Below are positions 11,926 to 24,924 of a stretch of 64,000 bases of DNA, piece after piece. The notes beneath the pieces were generated by a model that saw only the letters and a program-made list of their open reading frames with translations, did no database searches and was not told the DNA's origin. Positions within the stretch are counted from its first letter, which is position 1. Each line of letters begins with the position of its first letter. Location: the NCBI GenBank assembly GCA_954871525.1, contig OX940871.1, forward strand, positions 4,030,001 through 4,094,000, in the 5' to 3' direction. The stretch is from Parietaria judaica (taxonomy: Eukaryota > Streptophyta > Magnoliopsida > Rosales > Urticaceae). Position numbers and translations under genes: made by a program.

Positions 11926-12423
11926 CATGGTTTAAAATATCCGGATATGTCCTCGATATATCCAGGACATGCCCAGAAAATGAGAAGTGCGATACGATAT
12001 TCGTAGAACATCGATATATCCATTTATTCTCAAGTATCCGTTGGCAAGCGTCGATATATTTTATTATAATGCCTAGATTATTTTATGTTATGTCGGTATT
12101 ATGTTACGAGGTATAACTTTTATGTTATATGTTTGTGTTATATTATGATTTATGAGTGTTTTCTAGGCTATAACTATGTGTCATATTTATTAAAATGGTA
12201 GTTTAGAAACTATATAAAAATTTGATTGAAATACTAAAAATATTTTCGGAAATATCCGTCGATATTTTGATCGGCATGCGATATATCCGCGAAATTATGC
12301 GATATTCTCGGCAAGCGATATATCTTTTTCTTCGGATTTATCCATCGGCATGCCCGTCGGCAAACGATATATCCGTAAATTGGAGAGTGCGAAACGATAT
12401 CGATATCGATATTTAGAACCTTG
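11926..12423. mobile_element. Non-autonomous hAT element, 498 bp, 8 bp TSD
   Basis: The left end reads CATGGTTTAAAATATC and the inverted right end CAAGGTTCTAAATATC. Both flanks carry the same 8 bp, GTATGGAG (11918-11925 and 12424-12431), the length expected for hAT transposition. The interior is built from repeated GATATATCC and CGGCATGC motifs and has no transposase. Confidence 0.85.
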
Positions 12424-12431
12424 GTATGGAG

Positions 12432-13469
12432 TATATATTTTATTATAAGTATATGAATAATGAAACCCGTACTAAAAACCGATAGTTTAGGTTATTCTTA
12501 TTATGATTATATTTTCAATCTTTATAAACTCATCTACCACTACCAGTATTGGTTTTGTAAGCTAATAGAACAAATTTTCAGTAACTTTTATTTTCGAGGC
12601 CGGTTATCCGATTAATACCATTTGCAAAATCAAAATCCCATGTCAGAAATGAACGAAGCCTGTCAAAATATAATCTAAAAATATAATCTAAATCAAAATA
12701 ATATTCTAAAAAATGGAGAGGCCAATACTAGAAACCGCCAAACAGGTAATAAATTCTGGTCTTATAATATAAACTTCCCTCTCCTAATTTAAAAATTATT
12801 CAAAATATATAGTATATGATAAAATAAGAATAATTATATATATAAGAGTAAATTATAAGTTTAATTAGATTGATCATTGAATGCATTAGTTATATATAAA
12901 AGTATTAGGTTTGGAGTTTATTAACTACATTTTTTGTCTGATGTGCAGAATAAGATTGATGTTGCCGTCATATTGAGTCAAGTTGATCATCTAATTTTAG
13001 TTATTAATGGTCGAGACTTTTCCGATTATGACTTGTCATCATAGCTATGTGTGATCAGTCGTGAAGGCTGAAGCCATGAATTATGAGAGATCGTAATTCC
13101 AGATCTGTCAGGTAACGCTTTTCAAAATATATTACTAATTTAAAAATAACCGTTAATCCCTTTGATTAATTATTTTTTAATAATCATATTTAATAGAATT
13201 ACTAACTAAGCTACGGTTAAGGGGTATTTATTCATTAGTTGGTTAATTCTTTTATGCTAGAGCATTAATTACACCTTACTCGATTTATCTTTTCTAATTA
13301 AAAAGGATTAGTCAAAATTTTAATAATAGTTAGAAAATTATTAACTTAATTAAAATAAGAAAGGTATAATTGTTCACAAATCAATAAATTTGTAATTTTA
13401 AAGTGACTAATTATTTTGAGCAGTTTTTGAGAATGTTAAATTAAAAGGGGCATTTTCTTCATTAACTTA
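12432..13469. other. AT-rich interval without a gene
   Basis: Short AT-rich sequence with no coding pattern and no clear repeat ends. Confidence 0.6.
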
Positions 13470-13607
13470 ATTAAAGTAGGAAAGGTATAAAATGTTTGTA
13501 TAAAATCAATAATCAATTAAAGTAGGAAAGGTATAAAATGTTTGTATAAAATCAATAATCAATTAAAGTAGGAAAGGTATAAAATGTTTGTATAAAATCA
13601 ATAATCA
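13470..13607. repeat. Three tandem copies of a 46 bp unit
   Basis: The unit starts ATTAAAGTAGGAAAGG and ends ATCAATAATCA. It repeats at 13470, 13516 and 13562 with no visible differences, so the expansion is recent. An isolated relative (TTAAAATAAGAAAGGTATAA) lies near 13341. A (TA)n tract follows at 13805-13834. Confidence 0.92.
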
Positions 13608-13800
13608 ATGTTTGCTCAGTTCAATCAATTAACGGAGAGCAGAGACGAGTCACGAGTGTGAGTGCAAATATTTTTTGCCGGTGCAGATTTCCTCCTAATT
13701 CTCCCAAAATATAATTTTATTTTTGGCAATTTATAATTTGAGTTTTAACAATAACTAAGGAAGTTCGTGACTACTAATACTTACTAATACTTTTCATATA

Positions 13801-13837
<37 letters not shown>

Positions 13838-14406
13838 TACAATTTGACGTCAATAGCTGACCTTATAAGTCGTCATTGTGGCGACTTGGTCCACCAGCTA
13901 GACATGCCACCCCAGGCATGTGGCATCGATGCCTCCTAGTCATGGCACCTAGTTGATGCAACTAGTTTCACCATCTAGGCTACGTCGTTAGAGACCCTCG
14001 TCTCCGTAATCAGCTCCCGGTTTGCCCAGGCAAGCTCAGGTAAGTGCTCCCTAACCCCCCACTTTGAACTACGTGATGACATGATCCCTTTAAAGGGTGC
14101 GTAGGTAGCTTTTCACAAGGTTCGGCATCAAATGTTTTTACCCCTTATCATTTCCCTGTCGTCAATCATATTCAATGACAAGCGTCAGAGAGGCTTCAGA
14201 GTTTCTACCATCCGATTCTCCTAGACGTGTTTTACATGTGCAGGTCACATGGACATATAGCCATCAAGGACGTCACCGCCAAGGTCGGCGATCTCGAGCC
14301 TAGGGCTCGCCATAAATCCAACTCTATAGTGATTTCCTTACTCAGAGGTTCGTCGGAGACAACTACTTTAAATCAACGATCGCCAGGTTAGCTCATGCCA
14401 CGTTGG
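13608..14406. other. Interval without a recognised gene
   Basis: 13840-14400 is less AT-rich than its surroundings and resembles a decayed repeat, but no open frame, terminal repeat or known domain could be supported. Confidence 0.45.
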
Positions 14407-14520
14407 CAGGGCCGGCCTAGACCTTGCGGGGGCCATACGCGAAATAACAATTGAGGGCGCTTAAATAAAAGATGTTTTTTTAATATTTAATAATAAAATA
14501 ATAAATTTTAATAAATTAAT
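14407..14520. repeat. Left end of a GGGCCGGCC-type hAT miniature element
   Basis: CAGGGCCGGCCTAGACC then GGGGGCC matches the left end of the three complete 374 bp elements at 52153, 53172 and 56805. The right end is absent. 14521-15107 is AT-rich apart from a GC-rich patch at 14890-14950; no gene was seen. Confidence 0.5.
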
Positions 14521-15112
14521 TATTAATAATATGTTAAGTTTCATATCTAATATTTAAATTTGAAAATTGATCTCCTTTCTATAAAACTATTACTTTCCTA
14601 TGAAAGTAAGAAATGATTATGATAATAATTGTTGCTAATAACATCATTTAATATTAAAATTTTATGTAAAAAATTATAAATACTCTTATTTAGGGTCATA
14701 TAATTTAAATTTATTTAAGTACATATACCGATATACGTGTATAGAAAGATAATAAATTAAAAATATATTATTATAATAGTTGTGACTTATGACTATGAAA
14801 TATGATTGATATAGTGGGCCAAGTGCTTTTATTATATCATATTTTAATACATTTTATCTCTCCCCTTTCATTTACATCTGAACATGTGCATTCGGGCGGG
14901 CCCCACGGGCCTCAGCCCGAGCCCGCCCTACCCTCCGTTGTTGTAGGCCTCGGGTGTCAAATGTACAAAAAGTGTTGCATTGTAGGTTTTCATTTTAACT
15001 TCGTCAAAGGGAAGCCGCATAGACTCTGATTGTTTACATTAAGATTTAAAAGTTTAAATCTCAATGCAAAAATGAATAATAAAATGTTGCATATAAATAT
15101 GAAAATGACTAA

Positions 15113-16433
15113 TGTTAATGCGCGAAAATGGTTTGACTGAGAACCTGATCCATGGTTCGAGCCCCGGGTCAGACCCAGTGGTCACGTGGGCGATCAAGGG
15201 TGAAGTCGATGTGGGTTGATTGATGATCGTCAAATCTAGAGGCGACCCATTCGGCAACGAGAGAGGACCTGCAAAAAAGAAAATATTGATATTGCACCTC
15301 GTTAGTATAGCAAGGCTACCTATGTACCTATTCGTAGTCTAGTAGAATCAGGTCATCACGTAGTTAGAGGTTAGTGGTAAATGGAAGAATGACGCTATTG
15401 TTTAACTCGTTGGTGAAGCCAATGATGGCGAAGCGCGGGTGACCGTCTCCTGGTTGCGATGGTATTACCGGCAAGGGTGTCTTAGCCAACGCTTGGTAAA
15501 TAGACGACAGGTGTGTAGAATGACTCGTGTTGCGAAGGTCTTTAACCGGCGAGGGTAGTCTTTGCTGACGCTTGGTAAATATTAGGCAAAGCGTATGAGT
15601 ATGTCAAACAACTTTTCCGGTGAGGCGTAGTCCCTATCAACGTCGCAACTCATACTCAGACCCTTTTGGCGAGCTTCTGGGGCGAGGAAGGCGCGATCTG
15701 GAGGGGAGCAAGAAGACAGAGAAAATCTGGAGAAAACTCTGAGAGAATGTTTGAAATGAGAAGGATGAGGCTCCTATCTATAGGTAAAAGGGTGAACCAC
15801 TTTTTCGTGATTTAGAGGAATTAATGGAGAATAATCTCCATTATTTTCTGAAGGGGGGTTGGCAAATTTCCATTTTCATGGAGGCCTTGCCGCGGCTCCT
15901 CGTCGTGGCAAGGGGTTTGTCGCTTGCTTCGTTGCTCGTCCATAGTATCTTTCGGGTGTTCACGAGCTTATATGTATAGTCTGGGGGAATCCTGAGGACC
16001 TCCTGCGAATCATCGTAATCTCGGTTATTCCCGTCGTGTGCAATTATTGCAAGTTATCCCATTTTGATGTTATCGACGAGGGGTATGTTTTTGCCTGGAT
16101 GCCTCGTCGGGGACCTCCTCAAGAGGCTTGTCGGGGGACCTTGTCAGGAGGCTCGTCAGGGACCTCGTCGGGAGACTCGTTAGTGACCTCGTCTGGAGGT
16201 TTGCTTATGCCTTTATCTCCTTTCTCCTTGGTCGAGGACTTTCCCGGGATTGTGATGACCTTGCCGGGTTGTCTGAATTGCCTTCTAAATGATAGACTTC
16301 GGTCTAGGGCTTCCAGGCTCTGGGCCTCGCCAAATGAGTTGGGTCTTGGGCTCTCGGTATTTGACTTTGCCAATGGGGTTTGCTTTCGTCAATGGGACAC
16401 AAATTTCATATAGCTCGAAAAATATGCATATCA
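15113..16433 (-). mobile_element. Solo LTR, 1.3 kb, 5 bp TSD (family X)
   Basis: It begins TGTTAATGCG and ends GCATATCA, and is flanked on both sides by ACTAA (15108-15112 and 16434-16438). A diverged copy of the same sequence, with its own duplication, forms 23796-37680 once nested insertions are removed. A TATA-like box on the minus strand near 15775 (CTATAGATAG) suggests minus orientation. No internal retrotransposon genes adjoin it, so it is a solo LTR left by recombination. The interior has a 15 bp-type tandem repeat at about 16105-16200. Confidence 0.85.
16105..16200. repeat. Short tandem repeat inside solo LTR X
   Basis: Variants of the unit GGAGGCTCGTCAGGGACCT recur about six times. 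On the minus strand they would read as Pro-Asp-Glu-Val repeats, but the open frame is short and unlikely to be a gene. Confidence 0.7.
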
Positions 16434-16438
16434 ACTAA

Positions 16439-17913
16439 TAATTAAAATTATTTATTTTTTAAGATATGAATGGGATTCTCAGAATGAATGAACTCGGGTC
16501 CTTTGCTCCACGTTCTCTAGTTGGCTTTATAGGACCTTTGTTTTGCTTTCTCATGAGTCCGAGTAGTTGGGATTTAGTGGCTCGGGAATATCCTCCCGTG
16601 TTGACACGTGGTTAGGAATAGATTCGTCAACCGCAACTTGTCATTCGGGCTTTATTGTCGTTGAAGAGTTTGAATATGTTGTAGTGGACATGATCCTCGA
16701 ATATACTGGAGCAGCTCCTAGAACCCTGGAAATTGATGTTTGACCCTCCGTGAACTGGATAATACCTCGTGACAATTTGGGTTGGATATCGTGATATTTG
16801 GGTTATTGGGCCTCCGTGTGGCCCGAATCAAATTTATGGCTAAGTGTGAGCCTTTGCTTATTCACCAATTCTAATGATATGACAAATTATATTAATTTGG
16901 CCACGTTGTTATGTGGCGTGTGTCACAAATATGATCGTTGCAATGTTTGCATTAATTTATTAGCTTGTTTATTAACGTATACGATATAATTTAACTGCTA
17001 TTATGTGACAGATAATTTAGTCATATAATGACGTAAACGTACATAAACAACAACTTATATATTTTGATAAGAAAGTTAATACTTATTATAGTTTAAATAA
17101 TAATATTTTTTTACAAAACGAATTCTTACTACAATGTCATTTTAATGTTTTTATTATCAATATAATTAACGTATTTTACATGAAAAAACTGCACACATAT
17201 AAATATTATTTAATAATTAGATAAAAACTATTTCAATAATTTAATTTAATTTTGAATTTAATTAATATAATTTTTATTATTTCTATATTTAATAATATTT
17301 ATAAATATGAAGTTGAATGTTATATTTATTTTAACCTAATCAACATTATTATGTCATTAATTAAATATCCAGTAATATTTCATCATAACATTTCATGTTA
17401 ATTATTTTATTGTAGATGATATTTTTAAGAAACATTAAAACTATATCTTTCAACCTATTATTACAATATATCATTGGATAACTCTAGTAGAAAGTTTTCC
17501 TGTGATTTTTTTTTATGAGTTAATTCGAGTTTCAAAAGTAAAGTTTTTAAAATTTGAATTAAAGAGCAAAACCAAAAGAAAGAATTTTTTTATAAGTATA
17601 GGTATGAAATGAGAAAAAAAGAGTAGAGAGGAGTGAGAAATGAGTAAGGTTGTAAAAGAACTGGATGATAGAAAATCTTATTGGTAATAAGCTGCGTTTT
17701 GGAACTTATTCGAACTCAAGAGGCATCTAGTGCATAATAAAAATGCAAAACAAACATAGCTTTAATGGAATTAAATTGAGAACCTATGATAAGATACTTT
17801 TTGTACATTGTATTTTTTTGTCGTGATAAATAAAAAATATAGATCATTTTTAAAAACATGTGAGTATTTTCGTCGCCAATAAAAATTATGTGAAGGCTGA
17901 AAATGGATGGGAC
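16439..17913. other. AT-rich interval without a gene
   Basis: No long coding frame, RNA gene or repeat boundary was recognised. Confidence 0.6.
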
Positions 17914-18238
17914 TAGTTTTATGTCCCTATAAGTACCTCCGTAAAAAAATTGTCCTCCACATTTCCGGAGTAAATTAGCCATCGGAAAGTTGGACGATGA
18001 AAGATAATTGTGGATATGTTCTTAAAAGGGAGAAAAAAATTCTTTTTAATTCAACGCCGAAAACGGCATAATTTATGGTTTGGAATTTTCACGAAAGTGA
18101 TATGAGGAGACAAAACAAGAGAATTGGAACATTATTTGGTTAAAAAAAGCATTGGAATACAAAACCAAAATTTGACGTGGCGTGAATAATGTTGGAGGAA
18201 ATTTTTTTTTACGGAGGTACCTATACGGACACAAAACT
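17914..18238. repeat. Inverted-repeat miniature element
   Basis: The arms at 17914-17960 and 18191-18238 are inverted copies sharing ACCTCCGTAAAAAAA and AGTTTT(A/G)TGTCC, about 47 bp each around a 230 bp core. No convincing target duplication was found, so the superfamily is unknown. 18239-18610 holds nothing recognisable. Confidence 0.6.
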
Positions 18239-18618
18239 AAAGAATTGGAACTTTGTCCGGGGAAAAAAAGAATTGGAACTTATTTGTCCGTTATTTGAAA
18301 GTATTGGTACTTTTGGCAGGATTCACCCTAAAACAAATTATGATAAATAAGAAGTAATGATACATAAACGAAAATAATATTATATAAAAAAATATATAAT
18401 TTATAAGAAATTGATAAATAAATCATAAACATTGTCGGGAAAAGATTGAAAGTTGCGGAAGAATAAATTTTTTGTTTTTGGAATTTTGGCCATGATAAAA
18501 TAGAATTTAAAAGTTTATGTTACTATTGTCGCAAAAATCTCTATTTCAATTAATGTTATCACTAAAACGTGTTGTCTTTGTTAGAGACAAATGGTGAATG
18601 CGATGTAGACTGATGATT

Positions 18619-19107
18619 ATGGGCGGACTCACTCACTAGGGAAGGGTGGTTGAAACCACCCCTTCCATTTATGAAAATGCATTAGTGTTGCCCACTTTTT
18701 TAAAATGTTGTACACATTAGCCACCCCCAAAATCCAAGTCAAACTACCAATATCAAAGCCCGAGCCGAAGACAAAGTAGACCGACCACACCCACACTTCA
18801 TTGCCACTCTCCATAGAAAAATTCTCCCGCTCTTCCCAATTATTCCTCACTCCCTCTCATCACTTTTTCTTTTCCTCTCTAGTGAGCAAATTAGTTTTCA
18901 CTAAATGAAAACTAAATTTATGGAGTTGATACAGATGTACAAAAACGACATACTTTATGAAAGAAATGATTTTGGGTAAACGATGCAACTCTTACATAAA
19001 TATCATATTATCCAATTATATAGTTCATCTAGTATTAATTTACATAGATATTTAATGCTTTAAGATTTTTTTTTCATGAATAAAGTCTTATGTTTGGGAA
19101 TATTAAG

Positions 19108-19146
<39 letters not shown>

Positions 19147-19590
19147 CTTAGATAAGATCATGAATGAAGATTCTTATAAATTTGATTTCAACTCGTAGAT
19201 TTGGCTTGAAATTAAAGAATAGATAATGAAACTAGTAAATGACTAGAAATTTTAATTAGGGTTATTTGAATTTTGTTTTTGCTTGGTTTTTAAGATTAGG
19301 GATTTGATGTTTTTGTTGATTTTTTTAGGAAATTTGTTAAGAAAACATTTGTAAAATACCAGATTTTAAGCGATTTATTTGAATTTCTATTCCAAATAGT
19401 ATATGATTGTGATTGTTTGGACTTGTTGTTTTGTTTATACGGTTTTTTTTATACATATATTGTTTTTTGTTTAGAAGATTGAATCGAATATGAGAAGAAC
19501 TGAAACTAAGGTACCAAAAATATGAATGCTCTGTTCGTCCGTGATTTTTTTTGAACCACCCCTGTCTCCGATTCCTGGTTCCGTCACTGT
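18619..19590. mobile_element. Non-autonomous hAT-like element, about 970 bp
   Basis: Its ends read ATGGGCGGACTCAC and, inverted from the right, ACAGTGACGGAACC, an imperfect inverted repeat of the kind seen in plant hAT elements. Flanks are TGATGATT (18611-18618) and TGATGATA (19591-19598), seven of eight bases alike. No transposase is present; a (TA)n tract lies near 19115-19139. Confidence 0.6.
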
Positions 19591-19640
19591 TGATGATAGG
19601 TCATTTAACATTGCCACATAACATTTGTAAGGGAAGATTA

Positions 19641-19850
19641 GTGCTAATGACTTTTGCCACAAAAAATAGACGTTAGTGATTTATCTGCAAGAATTTAGTG
19701 ACTTTAATGACTTTCGACGTAAAAAATAAACGCAAATGACTTATCTCCAAACAATTGATGAGGTTAATGAATTTTGCCGCTAAAAATAGACGCTAGTGAT
19801 TTATTTGCAAGAATTTAGTGACTTTGATGGCTTTCGCCGCAAATGTCTCT
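19641..19850. repeat. 60 bp tandem repeat, 3.5 copies
   Basis: Units begin at 19641, 19701, 19761 and 19821, exactly 60 bp apart. Each holds TTAATGAC-TTTCG/TTTTGCC, AAAAATA(G/A)ACG and TTATCTGCAA-type blocks. Units 1 and 3 are closer to each other than to unit 2, which suggests a higher-order 120 bp unit. Confidence 0.85.
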
Positions 19851-20000
19851 TAAATTAATTTCTTAAGACATTTAATATAAATAAATAGAAATAATTTTGA
19901 AAGTAAATATGAAATCATTTAAAAAACAATGCTAATTACTATAATAATAAATTTTAAAAAGACTAAAAGGAAATTGACGCGATGTACACATGTTGCAGTG

Positions 20001-20712
20001 TCACGTCAAATATAACTCGCACCCATGAAATCCCTTTCAAGTCATTTTGGCGTAATGCATTTGAATGTTTTGGAGCCTGTTTGACATGGTCAGCTTAAGC
20101 ACTAGGCAGCTTCGCAATGGGCAAAGGTCCACAAATTCTTAAGGCCCACTTCAAGATATATTTATGTATATACAGTTTGTAATACTTTGTATTGTAGTGT
20201 ATTATTACGTAACTTTTGAGATCAAAATTAATGTTTGTCACGTCAAATATGACTCGACACCCATGAAATCCCTTTCACGTCATTTTGGCGTAATGCATTT
20301 GAATGTTCTGGAGCTCGGTTGGACATGGTCAGCCTGGGTACTAGGCAGCTTGGCAATGGCCAAAGGTCACAGATTCTCAAGGTCCACTTCAAGATATTAT
20401 ATATATATATATATATATATTATAATATATATAATATATTATATTATATTATATATTATATATATCATATACATATTATATATATAGAAATTGCTCTAAA
20501 TAGTCAAATTGAAACATAAGATTTGCAAAATAGTCAAATTTTAGTAAATTTTGTAAACTAGCCAATTAACTACTTAAACTAGTCAAAAATTAACCAAAAT
20601 TAACAATCTAATTGGTGTTCTGTTTAAGTGGTTAATTGGCTAGTTTACAAAATTAACTAAAGTTTGGCTATTTTGCTGAACACACTTTTAAGTTTGGCTA
20701 TTACCCTAACCC

Positions 20713-20753
<41 letters not shown>

Positions 20754-20812
20754 ATAGTTTGTAATGTAGTGTACTATTATGCAACTTTTGAGATCAGAAT
20801 TGATGTTTGTAT
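20001..20812. repeat. 237 bp direct duplication, second copy interrupted
   Basis: The block starting TCACGTCAAATATAACTCG at 20001 recurs at 20238. The second copy is split after GATATTATA near 20397 by (TA)n tracts and an inverted-repeat element, and resumes near 20750 to end at the hAT insertion at 20813. Confidence 0.8.
20491..20710. mobile_element. Foldback miniature element
   Basis: The arms of about 89 bp (20491-20579 and 20622-20710) form an inverted repeat sharing GTAAACTAGCCAATTAAC and AAAATAG(T/C)CAAA, around a 42 bp centre. It sits between two (TA)n tracts, which hides any target duplication. A related but weaker sequence lies at about 62987-63172. Confidence 0.75.
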
Positions 20813-22325
20813 CAAGGTATCAAATGTCGCGAAATTTGCGCAAAAATCGTGGCGATTTTCGTTTTCCGAGGAACACCGAAACGACATTCCTTTCGTTTCG
20901 CTGTCGTTTTACCAAATTTCGCAAAATTCGCATGGCCACGTGGATGGAATGTCGTTTTTTGTTTTTACTCACAGAAGTTGCGAAAAATGATTGGAATTTC
21001 GCAAAAAATTAAACACTTGGTAGATTTCGGCAAAAATATCAATTAAACTTTCGCCAAAAATATTTATACTTGCCCAAGACCCCACCCCACCCTGGCCGGA
21101 CGGACGGCGGCGGCGCGCGTGGTAGAACATTTGTGTGAGTACTCCCCCATCCACAAAATCCTATGACCCTAAGGGCCCAAGCCCTTGTCCCTAATATTTG
21201 GTATATAAACATCACCAAACTCTTATCATCTATCAATGTGGGACTTTTGTTATGGGAAACTTGAGAAAATGGCTTAAAAAACACCATAATTGAACTTTTG
21301 AACACATTTAAAAAAAATCAATGTTTCTAAACTTTGTCCTTTTTCAGACGATTTTACCCCTGATTAATTAACTCCTAAACTGTCCCTAATTATCAAAAAC
21401 TGTCCCCCCAATCTAAATTACTGTCCCCAAATTTTGAAGAAATTTTCCCAAGATGGGACAATTTCAAAAACTGTCCCTAAATGACCAAAAATTGCTCCCT
21501 AAATTTACCAAAAATTGTCCCTAAATTACTAAAAAATGTCCCCTAAATTTAAATTACTGTCCACAAGGATCATAAAAAACCGTCCCAAAAATGTTAATTG
21601 TACAACCTCCCAATGTTAATCAGGGGTAAAATCGTCTGAAATTGGGCAAAGTTTAGAAACATTGATTTTTTTTTAAATGTGTTCAAAAGTTCAATTATAG
21701 TGTTTTTTTGAGTCATTTTCTCAAGTTTCCCTTTGTTATTCAACTAATATCACACATTCACACTTAACATACACTTCACCTAATAAATTAACGTAATATT
21801 ATACACTTCAAATAATATTATACACTTAACATACATATTAACTTCACCTAACATACATATACACTTAATATATATATATATATTCATTTAATATTATATT
21901 CTTCAACTAATAATAAATTTGCTAACATACATACACAATTTACATGCATATTCACTTATTATAACACGCTTAACATATTCACTTCACATAATAATTTGAC
22001 TTAATATTATACATATTCACGTCAACTAATAATGTGATTTTACATTATACATTTCACCTACATATTTAAGTTACAAATGTGTATACAATTATGTCTTGTA
22101 TTTATTAAATATGTAGTTTTGAACCTATATAAATATCATGCTTAAATACTCAAATATTTTTTACAAATTATCCGTCGAAAACCCCATCGGCATGCGGTAT
22201 GTCCATGCGGTATATGCGGCATGCCCTTTTTTTACCATTTGCCCATCGACATACCCATCGGCAAGCGATATATCCGTAAAACGGAAAATGCGAAACGACA
22301 TCGGCAAGCGGCATTTTAAACCTTG
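20813..22325. mobile_element. Non-autonomous hAT element, 1.5 kb, near-exact TSD
   Basis: The left end CAAGGTATCAAATGTCG and the inverted right end CAAGGTTTAAAATGCCG match the family at 11926-12423. The flanks are GTTTGTAT (20805-20812) and GTTCGTAT (22326-22333), seven of eight bases alike. It contains a later foldback insertion at 21254-21731 and no transposase. Confidence 0.8.
21254..21731. mobile_element. Foldback miniature element nested in the hAT element
   Basis: Terminal inverted repeats of about 115 bp start GGGAAACTTGAGAAAATG on both ends. Flanks on both sides are TTTGTTAT (21246-21253 and 21732-21739), an 8 bp target duplication. The centre holds several copies of a TGTCCC(C/T)AAATT motif. 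There is no coding region. Confidence 0.88.
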
Positions 22326-22469
22326 GTTCGTATATTCTAATCTCGATAAACTAATAGTTCTGATTATATAATAATTTTGTCTGGTCCCGAATCATGCATA
22401 ATAAGTTAAATTAATAATTTACTAAATTTATAAGAATATTTTTAAAGAAGTATATAGGTCCTAACTAGT

Positions 22470-23733
22470 AGTGTCAAGTGGGCTGGAGCAAGCCAGCCCG
22501 ACCCACAACCTGTTACGCCCCGCATGTTAAAAGGGGCGGGCTTGACTCGCCCCGTTCAATGTGCAGGGCAAGATGGGGCGAGTTTTGGAGAAGCCAGCAA
22601 GGCCGCCCATGAACCCAAACCCACAATGTCACGGGGCGGGGTGGGACGGGATTTTACGAGTCGTAGTCGGCTTTTACGGGTCGAATTTAGTGGGTTTTCC
22701 ACAAAACAAAACGGGTTGGGTTTTTACGGAGAGCGATACGGTTTTACGAAACCATTTCATTAGGCCTTTAACGAACACTGATACCTCTATTTTTTGTATT
22801 TGCTAAATATTCTAATATTTATTTTGAAATTCGAGTAATATAAAAGTAAATAAAATTCAATCGCATATTTAGAAACTCAAAGTTTAAACATAGTTTTAGA
22901 TATTCAAAAATAAGATATACACTACATATATTTGAATTAATGAACGTTCAATTGATTCGTGAATTTCAAGATGTAGAGGTGAAATAGTGAATACGTTTTA
23001 AGATGTAGAGGTTAAATAGTGAATGCGAAAGTGATAACTGAGTAATAAAATGAGAATAAATGATTTTTAAATAAATTATTGAATATAAAATTAGAATAGT
23101 GCTTTATGAAAGTAGCCAGTAATTATAAACTATAAAGTTGAAACTAGTGAATCAAGAAATTATGCTTTATATATGAAATCACTCAATGTTGTAATTGATT
23201 AATTTATTTTCAAACTAAAATTAAAATTAGAGAATGTTCAAATTGACTAGCGAATATACAAATTGATCAATAAGCTTAAAATTGTTTAATTGGAAAATTA
23301 AAGAGCTACATAAAATATATACAAAAAAATTAATATATTATGTAATAGAAATATAATTTTTTTTATTTCTATAACAACAAAATATTTAGAGTAATTTTTT
23401 CAATATTTTCATAAGTATTAGTATTACAACTTAATAGTTTTTTTTAATATAAGAATATGATTTATGTTGGATTTTAAACGGGGCGGGTTTATGTGGGTTT
23501 CAGGGCGGAGGCGGGCCTAGGAGAGAATAACTCAGCCTAACCCTTTTGATAGGAGCAGGCTTCGCCTGGTCGACAAAAAAATAGGGTGGGCCGGGCGAAC
23601 GCGCTTTTTTAACGAGTAGGGACGGGTGGGCCTGGGCCGGCCCGACCGATAAAAAATAGGGTAGGGCCGGGCGAACCCACTTTTTTAACGAGTTGGGACG
23701 GGTGGGCTTGGGCCGGCCGGCCCCGTTGACATC
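22470..23733. mobile_element. GC-ended non-autonomous DNA element, about 1.26 kb
   Basis: The left end (AGTGTCAAGTGGGCTGG) and the inverted right end (AGATGTCAACGGGGCCGG) form an imperfect terminal repeat; CTAGT lies at or beside both ends. Both subterminal regions are rich in GGGCGGG and GGGCCGG. A 73 bp direct duplication lies at about 23577-23724 (each unit AATAGGGT...GGGCCGGCC). The middle is AT-rich with no transposase. Confidence 0.6.
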
Positions 23734-23934
23734 TCTAGTCCCAGCTCATATATATAAATTTATAAATAAATATAATAATAATAATAATAATATATTGTTA
23801 ATGCGTAAAAATGACTTTAACTTATAGTCGGATCCAAGTTCGGGTCCCGATTTAGACCCGCTGAAAACGTGGATAATTGAAGGTCGAGTCAACGCAGGTT
23901 AACTGATGATTGTCAAAGTTGGAGGTGAATCCGT

Positions 23935-24707
23935 TGTTGGAAATCACGTCTCGGATTCCGTATAATTATCACGATTTATACGTCCGAACCGTCAGGGTAA
24001 CATTTAAAAATTATTTTAAAGCGGAAAACTTGTTATCCAAACAACGGTCCGAATATCGGATAATAACCATATTCCAAGATCTGATAAATATTATGCAATT
24101 TAATATTCATAACTCATTATTAATAAACTAGTCATAATAGGAAATAAATAGAAAACAGTAAATGTTTGCATTTATTAACCCAATGCATAAGGCCGTACCT
24201 CGTTCGACGATTTCGGCTGCGCACTCTGATTCGGGCAGGGCTCCGCCGTTGCTGAGGGAATCTCCCGTGATCTTCCGGGATATTCTCCTGGAATCCTCGT
24301 ACCCAAGCGTGGGCTTCGCCGGCAGGACTCCGTCGCAACACTTTAACTGATGGTTCTTTTTAAGCTTCCGGAGAAATAGTCTCCTAAGCCGAACCAGAAG
24401 AAGAGATCAGAGAGAAAATTCGCAGACCCTGAAGGAGAGGGAGAGTTCGAATTTTTCTCTGGGGAAAGGTGTGAAAAATGTGTAGAATGAGCTCCCTTTT
24501 TATAGGTTCAAGACTGTAACCGATTTGGAGATATTCCCTCCCTAAATTCGAATTTCATTAATTAAATATAATTAATTATCTTAATCCAATGGTCCAGATT
24601 TAATCTCATCTAAATCCAATGGATATAATTAATTAGGGATTTAATTAAATAAGAAAGATTTAGATAAATCAAAAATCCAATCTTATCTTCTTATATCATA
24701 AAATTCG

Positions 24708-24755
<48 letters not shown>

Positions 24756-24880
24756 CGAATTCTTATTATCTCAATCCAACGGTTGAGATGATTCCTTAAC
24801 CGATCTAATGGATCAAATAAGTTTAGGATAAATTAATTTATTAAAACAATTTTTCGAATTTATCCATAAATGTAATTCGA

Positions 24881-24924
<44 letters not shown>

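Noticed and set aside
15130..15160. tRNA-like GGTTCGAGCCCC
   Set aside because: Looks like a pol III B box, but no A box or cloverleaf is present and it lies at one end of a solo LTR; the copy at 23845 is only loosely similar.
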